This document shows positions 1-10,140 of a DNA stretch of 64,000 bases, one piece after another; position 1 is the first letter of the stretch, and every line of letters starts with the position of its first letter. The stretch spans positions 124,001 through 188,000 of the forward strand of contig JAQGEQ010000318.1 of assembly GCA_034620365.1 (NCBI GenBank), read 5' to 3'. A program made the translations under genes and the position numbers. The notes under the pieces are model-generated. The model searched no databases. It had not been told where the DNA came from and saw only the letters and a list, made by a program, of their open reading frames with translations. This DNA is from Pegea sp. RAD2-039 (lineage: Eukaryota > Chordata > Thaliacea > Salpida > Salpidae).

Positions 1-2264
1 TGTCGAAATTTTTGTTTAATAAATAAATGTAATTTTTGTTGGAAATAATTATCTGCTATAATCACAACTAACTATTCGATATAACAATTCAGAAATTCAG
101 TTAAAATACAACAACAGTGTTTCCAAATAATATCTTAATAATTAAACATTTATTATTACAAGATTATATTTTCTGTGGGTTATTTTTAAAGCATTAAATA
201 ATCGAAATTTAATTCTAGCTACAAGGATTAAGATTCGACTGCCACAAAATTTAACGCGATGAATAAAATCATTTTATTTTTCGGTTAATACGAATGTTTA
301 ACCGCCTGACAGTACAACATTCTATGTATAGAATAACCAACTTAAAACTCGATAATATATTCTATATAATTTAACGTAAGAATAAATCAAAAATAGAAAT
401 AATCGAAAAAGACTCATAAGCAAATAACTTACAGAATCTGTCTAAAATATGGTTTGGTTCGTTTGTTTAATTTGGTGTGAATTTTTTTCTAATTCACATA
501 AAATACTGTTTTTATTTAAAACAAAGTGATTTAATGCAGTATCTAATCAATAAAAAAGTGATTCAAAAATATATTTTATCATATTTAGATCCGATTAAAA
601 GCATTCTGTCAATATAAGCTCTGTTTAAGCTGGTAGTAACCCATCTGGTTGTCCCACTATTAAATCAATAAGGGGTTTCCCCTATTGATATCAATTCAGT
701 TTGTCATCTTCAATTTTTTTAACTAAACAATCATCAATTGCAAAAAGCTTTATCACTTCAATTTTTCTTCCGAAATATATTCTGATAATCTTGAACATTA
801 TACCTCTTAATGAATCATAAAACAATATAAAATTCCTTACAAACTCTCAAAGTCTTATTTGATACTCTTAAAATGTTCTTTTGCTACCGGTTGAGACCTT
901 TGAGGCTTTTAAATCTAATCATTAAAAAGGTATTTTAGTCGTTAGATGTAAATTTGTCTCGTTACGGTTTCATTCATCTTTTGACTTTTTGGATTTAAGC
1001 TGAAATCTTTCAGAACAACACTTTCTGCAAACATGATGATATCTTACTTCATAATTTCGCTACTTGAAGACAATTTATTGTTAAATTAGCATGTTACATT
1101 ACTCATTACATTTTAACATATTAGTTTGCTTTATTACATAAAAACCTAAAACTTTCTGTAACTTCTTTTAGCCTCCTGAGAAAAATGAGTTTTTTTTTCG
1201 AAGTTAATTAATTAATTCGAATAATTCGAAGTTATCGAATATCTTATTAGAATAAAAATTAATTGTCTGTGTTCATTTACATCTACTTCAATTTGAAAAT
1301 ACTTTTTATAACTTTATAGCTACTATTTTTAGCTGTTGTTATACATCTTTTAATTTATTTATGTTTATCATTTAAAAAATCAGTTAATGGTTACCTAGTT
1401 AATTATTTGAATTATATTTTTACTTATACTTTGCAATTAAAGTTTAAACTTATATTTTGATTTGAAATTACATTTCAGTTTTAGTCCGAAAAACACGATT
1501 TAGTCTTATACTAATTTTTTTACTTTAAATTTCTTGTATTTAACAAAATTTAATTTAACTAGTTTTTAATCTAATAAAATCGGTTTAATTTAATATCTAG
1601 AGACAGATTTGTCGCGACAAAGCTTCTGCTACGTCACCTATATCTCACCAACCAAATGTCGACGAATGTAAATCTGACTACTTCTTAATCCAAACTTGAG
1701 TCTTTTACAAGTTTCTTTTAAATTTTTTATCTTGTTTATTACGCCATGTGTAAAATATTTTGTTGTTTTATCGATTATATAAATTGATAAATTCTATTTA
1801 GATAAATAGCTGAGAATATTTTTTATTATTTTTAACTTAAATTATATTTTCAGAAAATATAAATAAATTAAGAAATTTGTTGTTTTGAAAATTAAAAATA
1901 ATTTTTTAAAATTAATTTGTTGTTTACTTTTTTTTTTAATTATATTTAGATATTTATTGATTTTTTTCAAATAGAAAATTTTGTTTTATTGATTTGTTAT
2001 TTAGAAAATATTTTTGTGTCTTATAAAATGAATTGTCAGCATTTTATTGTATTAATATCATAAAAAGTTTTTTATATTTAATTAACTTATCTAAAAAGAT
2101 TTATAAAATCAATTATATAAAAAATTAGTTTTTAAAAGTCATAAAAATTAGTTTTATTTCCATTAAAACATTTTTAAAACTTATTTTCAGAACTTTTTTT
2201 TATATAAATTCAACTTCAATTATTAGTTGATAAATAAACTTTCATTTAAAATCTTTCATATATA
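1..2264. other. AT-rich intergenic DNA, no gene seen
   Basis: No coding exon chain was found on either strand. The stretch holds a short hairpin near 663-697 (arms ATCAATAAGGGG and CCCCTATTGAT around a TTT loop) and a perfect 14-bp palindrome, TTTGTCGCGACAAA, near 1609-1622. The last few hundred bases are probably the promoter and 5' UTR of the downstream HYOU1 gene, but no TATA box or initiator could be assigned with confidence in such AT-rich sequence. Confidence 0.6.
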
Positions 2265-5200
2265 ATGAATATTCTATTTTTAATAACTTTTGTTGGCTTT
2301 CTACACTTTCAAAATGCTGGTTAGTAAAAAAAGTTTGAGATTTTTTGATGATTTTGAAATGATTTGAAATTTTCAGAATCTTATGCAGTGATGTCAATAG
2401 ATCTAGGGTCTGAATGGATGAAGATTGCGATCGTAAAACCCGGCGTTCCCATGGAGATAGTTTTGAATAAGTAATCTTCTGTTTAAAGATATTTTCATCT
2501 CAATTATTTATTAATTTTTTGTAGGGAATCGAAACGAAAAACTGAAGCTGCTGTGTCAATAAAAAATGAAGAAAGGGTTTTTGGAAGCTCTGCAGTTTCA
2601 AAAGTAAAATTTAAGTAAAATCCAAACAATTTCCAACAATTAAATCTTATCAGGGAGTCCGTTTTCCTACATCAACTTACTTCTATCTTCAAGACTTATT
2701 AGGAAAGTCAATAGATAATCCTTTAGTCGAAGATTATCAAAAAAGATTTCCTTATTATCAAATCAAATCAAATCCTGACAATGATGGAATATATTTCGTG
2801 TAATTTTGATGACGTCACTTTTCAAGTGATGATTTTTGAATAAATCTTCTTCTGATTCAGACATGATGAAGAAAAAGGGATCCATTATACTCCAGAAGAG
2901 CTAATGGCGATGGTTTTAAACCACTCAAGAAGTCTTGCTGAGGAATATGCTCGTAAATACATCTTATAGACAACTAACAACTAGCTAATTGGTTTGATGT
3001 AGAGACAAGCGTGGACTCTTGTGTTCTTACAGTACCAAGTTATTACAATCAAAACGAACGAAAAGCTTTATTATATTCAGCTAAATTGGCTGGATTAGAA
3101 ATCTCACAATTAATGGATACTGATACTGCTGGTAAACAACATCAATCACAAAAATATTAAACTAAAATCTTCAAATATTTTCAGCTGCTTTAAATTATGG
3201 AGTTTTTAGACGAAATGACATCAACACCACAGCTTCGTATCTCATGTTATATGATATGGGAGCTACAAGCACAATTGCTTCTATCATTAGTAAGTCCTCA
3301 TAAGCACCTTACTGGTTGTCACGTGACTTTTCTGCAGGTTACCAGTTGGTGAAGGTTAATGGAGTGACAGAACCTCAATTAAGTGTCAAAGGAGTTGGTT
3401 TTGATCGTTCTCTTGGAGGCTTAGAGATGGAATTAAGATTAAGAGATCATCTCGTCAAGGTGAACAACTTCTCGACTTGTGATTGGTTGTTTATGATTTG
3501 TTGATAGCTCTTCAATGAGAATAAGAAGACTTCTAGTGACGTCACAAAAAGTCCGCGCGCGATGGCAAAGTTGTTGAAAGAAGCGAAGAGAGTGAAGAAA
3601 GTTTTGAGTGCAAATGCTGATCATATGGCTCAAGTAAGAAGCTCCTTATGATCCTCATCTTCTGACCTTCATCACCTGATCTTCATCTTTTGATCTTCAT
3701 CTTCTGATCCTCATCTTCTAATCTTCATCTTCTGATCCTCATCATCTGATCTTCATCTTCTGATCTTCATCTTCTCAGATTGAAGGTCTTATCGATGAAG
3801 AGAACTTCCGAGCCAAAGTAACGCGAGAAGACTTCGAGAACATCTGCTCCGACCTCTGGGAACGCGTTGCTACGCCGATGCAAGATGCTCTCGACATTTC
3901 CGAAATCCCCATGGTAACCACATATCAATTAGCAACAGAATATTGAAGTTTGTTTCAGGATTCCATCAATCAAATCATTTTAGTTGGAGGAGGAACACGA
4001 GTCCCAAAAGTTCAAGAGATTTTGTTGAAAGCTTCGGGAAAGTAATCTTCCATCTTCATCTTCTTCATCGCGCTGATCTTCTTCTACAGATCAGAACTGG
4101 GAAGAAATCTGAACGCAGATGAAGCTCCGGCTCTTGGAGCTTCTTATCAAGCTGCAGCTCTTTCGAGCGGTTTCCGCGTGAAACCGTTTCATGTTAAAGG
4201 AGGAAATATCTACCCTATAGAGGTTTGCCCAATTTGATCCTCATCTTTTGATCCTCATCTTCTAATCTTCTGATCCTTATCTTCTGATCTTCATTTTCTG
4301 ATCTTCATCTTCTGATCTTCATCTTCTGATCTTCATCTTTTGATCTTCATCTCCTCGATTTTCATCTTCTGATCCTCTTCTTCTGATCTTCATCTTCTGA
4401 TCTTCATCTTCTGATCCTCATCTTCTGATCTTCATCTTTTGATCTTCATCTTTTGATCCTCATCTTCTGATCCTCTTCTTCTGATCTTCATCTTCTGATC
4501 TTCATCTTCTGATCCTCATCTTCTGATCTTCATCTTTTGATCTTCATCTTCTGATCCTCATCTTCTGATCTTCATCTTTTGATCCTCATCTTCTGATCCT
4601 AATCTTCATCTTATAATCCTCATCATCTGATCTTCATCTTCTGATCCTCATCTTCTGATCTTCATCTTCTGATCTTCATCTTTTGATCCTCATCTTCTGA
4701 TCTTCATCTTCTGATCCTCATCTTCTGATCCTCATCTTCTGATCCTCATCTTCTGATCTTTATCTTCTGATCTTCATCTTCTCAGATCAACTTCCAACGC
4801 GATGTGGTTCAAGATGACGGATCTCTCGGCTCCAAGAACATCCGAAGGACCCTTTTTCAAAGAAGCAACTCGTATCCTCAACGAAAAGTCATCACCTTCA
4901 ACCGCTTCAACGATAATTTCAATTTCTACGTCAACTACGGAGATCTCGAATTCCTGGGGGTCAAAGGTCAGAAGTGAGTCGAAATCGCTGTCACGTGACT
5001 CCATTGTGATTGGTTGTTGTGAAGAGTTGTTGCTGCTCAGAATATTTCCAAAATAGAGTTAGAAGGAGTGAAAGAAGCTCATTTAAAATATGAGAATCGT
5101 AATAATACTGAATCCAAAGGAGTAAAAGCCCATTTTCGAATGGATGAAAGTGGAATCCTGAACCTTGAAAGTGTAAGTTTGATTGACAAGCAGTAACAGA

Positions 5201-7781
5201 TTGATGTAATTTGTAGGAATTTGTAGGTTGAAGCTGTCTATGAAGGAAATAGAACTGAAAATGTGACTGTTGAAAAAGACAAATCTACTTTTGAAAGTGA
5301 GTCTTCATCACTTGATCTTGTTGTTTTGTGATTCATTTGTGTCTTCTTCTTGCTAACCTCTTCCTTTTGCATGCTATTTTTGTGTCTCGTTTAATCTTTA
5401 TATGTATCTTGGTTGGTTCTTCTTGTTTTTTAACTTGTCATTTGTTGACGTTCTAGAGATAAAGTCGGGTTTCTCTAATTTATTTGGTGGCAGTGAAAAG
5501 AATAAAGCAGATGAATCTTCAGGTATTTCAATTAACTCACTTCTTCTTCTTCATCTAATTTGTTGATGAGTCTGTCAGAGATTTTGTGTCTTGAATAATT
5601 TGCTTTTCTTCTTCATTTGCTTGTGGTTGATGAGTTTGTTTCGATCCCTTTAATTTCAATTTTTGAAATCTGAGTTTTCTATTTCATCTATTTCAGAATC
5701 TGAAAAAGAAGAGGTGAAAAACGATGAAAAGAAACCAGAAGAAGAAACTCCTAACAAAGAAGGTAGAGACCAAGATGAGATTTATTTGATTCTAAATCGT
5801 GTCTAGATGCAGATAAGAAGGAAGAATCAGTGATATATGAATCAAAAGTTGTTAAATTCAAAGAATCCGAACCAATTTCATCAACAATCATTATATTGGA
5901 TCACAAAGAACCTTCAGAAGAGAGTTCCAAGGCTTCAAGTGAAAAGTAAGATCAAGAAAATGATGATGAAGATCTTAAAAGAGTCTTTATAGACTCCAGC
6001 ATCTCGCTGATATTGATGCTTACAAGTTAGCTCGTGAAGTCGCTCTAAACAAACTGGAAACTTACATCTACGACAAACGCGACAAACTCTATTTAGTAAG
6101 TAACAAATCAATCAGCAGATGTTGAAGTGATCTTTTGATCTTTAGGAAGATTATGAGATCGCTATGAGTGAAGAAGAAAGAGCAAAAATCAGTGAAGCGT
6201 TGAGTGAAGCTTCTGATTGGTTAGATTATTTAGAAGGTGAACCAGCAGCAGAGGTGATTGGACGATAATTTTTTTGAGATGATTTTTAGATGTAATGTTT
6301 GATTTGTAGGTTTATGACGATAAGAGAAAGAATCTTCAAGATCTAACTCGTTCATGGTTACTTCGTGTTAAACAACGAAGAGAGGCAAAACCTTTATTAA
6401 AAGTAAATCTTTTTTAGCTTCAATAAAATCTACTTTTTTTCTGTTTCACTTTTCTGATGGATTAAGACTTTAAAAGGATACCAGACGTATTTTAGGGACT
6501 TAGGGCTTGTTTTAGGGACTTTGTCCTTCTTAGGGCTTGTTTTAGGGGTACCAGACGTGTTTTAGGGGCTTGTACCTTCTTAGGGCTTGTTTTAGGGGCT
6601 TAGGCCTTTTTTAGGGCTTGTTTTAGGGACTTAGGCCTTTTTTAGGGCTTGTTTTAGGGGCTTTGTCCTTCTTAGGGCTTTTTTTAGGGGCTTGTACCTT
6701 TTTTAGGGCTTATTTTAGGGGTGCCAGACGTGTTTTAGGGGCTTGTACCTTCTTAGTTTTGTTTTAAGGGAATAAAACGATCAGTTTTGGTCATCTGTTG
6801 AAGTTTTATCAGAAAAGACAAATAATTAGATAAAAGACCGATAAGTACTGGGTCAGTGGTTGGTGACCTTTCTAGCCAAGGACTTAACTTCAGCCCGTCT
6901 AAAGACTGCCACTAACCCGGTCCAGGTCCTCGTGACATCTTTGAAACTAGCTTCTATCTACAATTCGTCAATTGAATCTTTGTTGTAGGAACTGGAAAGT
7001 CTTTTCAATCACACTAGCTACTTTCTACGAGCTGTTAAAGAACTTGAAGATGAATTGTATACAAAAGTAGAAGTTGATACTCTCAGCAAGATCTTCAATG
7101 AAACAATAGTTCGTTTCAACTCACAGTTGGTCACGTGACTTCCTAATCAACTTTTACCAACAGGAATGGAAAAATGCTACTTTGCTTGAAGAATCGGTCC
7201 TAAAACCACATCAAGACCCGGTCTTGAAACCAGCTGATTTGAAGTTGAAAATGGGTGTCTTGAATCGCGAAGTAAATCTACTTTTAATCTTTTTAATTGC
7301 TTCTATTTTCAATTTATTCATTTTCAGATTCAATATTTACTGAATAAAGCGAAAACTGCGAAACCTAAAACTAAATCTCAAAATGAAACTAAAACAGGTT
7401 TGTTTCAAAATCAGCAATATATTTGAAGTTACCAGATGAAGATATTTTCAAGAAATTAAATTTATAATTTGCTTTTTAGAAGAGAAAGAACCAGCTTCTG
7501 AAGAGAAAGAACCTGCTTCTGAAGATCAGGAACCAGCCTCTGAAGATCAGGAACCAGCCTCTGAAGATCAGGAACCAACTTCTGAAGATCAGGAACCAGC
7601 AACAGAGGAACCAGCAGTTGTTGAAGCACCAGAACCATCTACTGGTAAGTTTTGATTGTTTCAACCACTTGTCTAAGTGGTCAATTGTGTAACCACTCAT
7701 ATAAACTTTTAAAATATTTCAGAAGATGTGGAAGAAAATGATTTAGAAGATGAAGAAACAAAAGAGAAACAAGAACTTTAG
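2265..7781 (+). CDS. HYOU1: Hypoxia up-regulated protein 1 (GRP170/ORP150), ER Hsp70-family chaperone
   Basis: An ER-lumen Hsp110/GRP170-class chaperone and nucleotide exchange factor for BiP. Twenty-six exons join in phase to 933 codons: 2265-2319, 2377-2470, 2525-2603, 2654-2799, 2861-2952, 3003-3131, 3185-3289, 3338-3459, 3508-3633, 3779-3913, 3959-4041, 4090-4222, 4786-4973, 5025-5172, 5227-5296, 5457-5522, 5697-5762, 5807-5945, 5993-6095, 6146-6253, 6310-6402, 6989-7108, 7164-7271, 7328-7397, 7480-7644, 7723-7781. Residues 1-18 form a signal peptide. The ATPase domain shows DLGSEWMK (27-34), YDMGATST and [14 protein letters not shown] variable acidic insert and a helical domain follow ([22 protein letters not shown]). 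The tail has 21-bp repeats coding EDQEPAS, then KQEL, a KDEL-like retention signal. Human HYOU1 is 999 residues. The donor after exon 22 (ATA|GTTCGT) is weak. A poly(A) signal lies at 8044-8049. Confidence 0.95.
3644..3776. repeat. 14-bp minisatellite in HYOU1 intron 9
   Basis: About nine imperfect copies of CTTCTGATCTTCAT (variants with CCT, TTT or TAAT) fill the intron between exons ending at 3633 and starting at 3779. The coding-strand copy is almost pure pyrimidine apart from the GA step. The same unit recurs in intron 12. Confidence 0.9.
4232..4783. repeat. 14-bp minisatellite in HYOU1 intron 12
   Basis: Roughly forty imperfect copies of CTTCTGATCTTCAT or CTTCTGATCCTCAT fill almost the entire 563-bp intron. 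The copy next to exon 13 runs into the acceptor itself (CATCTTCTCAG), so the array supplies the polypyrimidine tract. It matches the intron 9 array. Confidence 0.9.
6478..6780. repeat. TTAGGG-like minisatellite, array 1 (HYOU1 intron 21)
   Basis: A degenerate array of a ~27-30 bp unit built on CTTAGGGCTTGTTTTAGGGG with spacers such as TACCAGACGTG and CTTGTACCTT. Runs of GGG/GGGG every 10-15 bp on the + strand resemble TTTAGGG/TTAGGG telomeric words but are not a clean telomere repeat. It begins the duplicated segment whose second copy begins near 8213. Confidence 0.85.
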
Positions 7782-8212
7782 TTGTTGTTAATTCATTTCA
7801 AAATTAATGATTTTAATTTATTTGGATTTGATGATTGCAGTTTTATTTTAGACGTTTCATGTCTACTAGCACATTTCACTTGAAATTTTCAACAACATCA
7901 ACATCTTATAGTGCAATTTTTTCAATATTCTCAAATTTAATTCCATTTTTTCTGTGATTGAAGCTAAACTTAAAAAGCAAACCCAATTCTTTGAACTAAC
8001 TTTATAAGATTTTAGGTAATATTTCAGTTTTGGTGTTATATTCAATAAATTCTATTTTTGTGTTTGAAATTATCAGAGTTCATATTTTTGAAAAATCTCA
8101 AAAAACCCAATAAATCAGTCTTTCATCAAAACTAAAAGTTTTAAAGTTAAGATCTTAATGGTCTACCTAAAGCTACTGAGTCTACATATAAGGACCAACC
8201 AGAGGGCCTGAA

Positions 8213-8455
8213 AAGGATACCAGACCTTTTTTAGGGCTTATTTTAGAGACTTGTACCTTCTTAGGGCTTATTTTAAGGGTGCCAGACGTGTTTTAGGGCT
8301 TATTTTAGGGGTACCAGACGTGTTTTAGGGACTTAGGCCTTTTTTAGGGCTTATTTTAGGGGTGCCAGACGTGTTTTAGGGACTTAGGGCTTGTTTTAGG
8401 GACTTAGGCTTTTTTAGGGCTTGTTTTAGGAGCTTGTACCTTCTTAGTTTTGTTT
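8213..8455. repeat. TTAGGG-like minisatellite, array 2
   Basis: The same unit family as at 6478-6780, beginning with the same AAAAGGATACCAGACC start. It lies between the 3' UTR of HYOU1 and the duplicated exon block and marks the junction of the two tandem copies. Confidence 0.85.
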
Positions 8456-8679
8456 TAAGGGAATAAAACGATCAGTTTTGGTCATCTGTTGAAGTTTTAT
8501 CAGAAAAGACAAATAATTAGATAAAAGACCGATAAGTACTGGGTCAGTGGTTGGTGACCTTTCTAGCCAAGGACTTAACTTCAGCCCGTCTAAAGACCGC
8601 CACTAACCCGGTCCAGGTCCTCGTGGCACCTTTGAAACTAGCTTCTTTCTACAATTCGTCAATTGAATCTTTGTTGTAG

Positions 8680-9451
8680 GAACTGGAAAGTCTTTTCAAT
8701 CACACTAGCTACTTTCTACGAGCTGTTAAAGAACTTGAAGATGAATTGTATACAAAAGTAGAAGTTGATACTCTCAGCAAGATCTTCAATGAAACAATAG
8801 TTCGTTTCAACTCATAGTTGGTCACGTGACTTCCTAATCAACTTTTACCAACAGGAATGGAAAAATGCTACTTTGCTTGAAGAATCGGTCCTAAAACCAC
8901 ATCAAGACCCGGTCTTGAAACCAGCTGATTTGAAGTTGAAAATGGGTGTCTTGAATCGTGAAGTACTTTTAATTTGTTTAATTGCTTCAATTTTCAATTT
9001 ATTCATTTTCAGATTCAATATTTGCTGAATAAAGCGAAAACTGCGAAACCTAAAACTAAATCTCAAAATGGAAATGAAACTAAAACAGGTTTGTTTCAAA
9101 ATCAGCAATATATTTGAAGTTACCAGATGAAGATATTTTCAAGAAATTAAATTTATAATTTGCTTTTTAGAAGAGAAAGAACCTGCTTCTGAAGAGAAAG
9201 AACCTGCTTCTGAAGATCAGGAACCAGCCTCTGAAGATCAGGAACCAACTTCTGAAGATCAGGAACCAGCAACAGAGGAACCAGCAGTTGTTGAAGCACC
9301 AGAAGCATCTACTGGTAAGTTTTGATTGTTTCAACCACTTGTCTAAGTGGTCAATTGTGTAACCACTCATATAAACTTTTAAAATATTTCAGAAGATGTG
9401 GAAGAAAATGATTTAGAAGATGAAGAAACAAAAGAGAAACAAGAGCTCTAG
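8680..9451 (+). pseudogene. Tandem duplicate of the last five HYOU1 exons (3' gene fragment or alternative 3' end)
   Basis: Five blocks match HYOU1 exons 22-26 almost exactly: 8680-8799, 8855-8962, 9013-9088, 9171-9314, 9393-9451. All splice sites and the reading frame are kept. Differences are in-frame or silent: a 6-bp insertion in the third block, loss of one 21-bp EDQEPAS repeat in the fourth, PEPS to PEAS, and CTT to CTC before the stop. It lacks all upstream exons and so cannot make a chaperone alone, but exon 21 could splice to 8680 in the same phase and give an alternative C-terminus. The 3' UTR is copied too, with a poly(A) signal at 9714-9719. Either a very recent duplication or one kept by gene conversion or selection. 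Confidence 0.85.
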
Positions 9452-9881
9452 TTGTTGTTAATTCATTTCAAAATTAATGATTTTAATTTATTTGGATTTG
9501 ATGATTGCAGTTTTATTTTAGACGTTTCATGTCTACTAGCACATTTCACTTGAAATTTTCAACAACATCAACATCTTATAGTGCAATTTTTTCAATATTC
9601 TCAAATTTAATTCCATTTTTTCTGTGATTGAAGCTTAACTTAAAAAGCAAACCCAATTCTTTGAACTAACTTTATAAGATTTTAGGTAATATTTCAGTTT
9701 TGGTGTTATATTCAATAAATTTTATTTTTGTGTTTGAAATTATCAGAGTTCATATTTTTGAAAAATCTCAAAAAACCCAATAAATCAGTCTTTCATCAAA
9801 ACTAAAAGTTTTAAAGTTAAGATCTTAATGGTCTACCTAAAGCTACTGAGTCTACATATAAGGACCAACCAGAGGGCCTCA

Positions 9882-9992
9882 AAAGGATACCAGACCTTTT
9901 TTAGGGCTTATCTTAGGGGCTTGAACCTTCTTAGGGCCTGTTTTATGGGCTTGGTCCTTCTTAGGGCTTGTTTTAGGGGTGTCAGACACTAA
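9882..9992. repeat. TTAGGG-like minisatellite, array 3
   Basis: A short third occurrence of the AAAAGGATACCAGACC start followed by TTTAGGG-type units, immediately after the duplicated HYOU1 3' UTR. It marks the right edge of the tandem duplication. Confidence 0.8.
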
Positions 9993-10055
9993 TTCTAAAC
10001 TTGTAGAAAGTTTTAAGATGAAGAAATCGAAAGACTCGATAACATAGAAATCTAG

Positions 10056-10061
10056 TTTATT
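10056..10061 (-). terminator. Poly(A) signal of PSMD3
   Basis: AATAAA on the minus strand about 80 bp past the PSMD3 stop codon, the expected position for its cleavage signal. Confidence 0.5.
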
Positions 10062-10140
10062 AACAAAAACCTATCTTCACGAAGATTATACTTAAAGTTA
10101 AATTTTGCTTATAAGTGAATTTCAATTTGTAACAAATCAT

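Noticed and set aside
6478..6780. Interstitial telomere
   Set aside because: The unit is a degenerate ~27-30 bp minisatellite, not a tandem TTAGGG or TTTAGGG array.
7476..7700. Trp/Phe-rich minus-strand frame (also at 9167-9370)
   Set aside because: Antisense of the HYOU1 EDQEPAS repeat exon.
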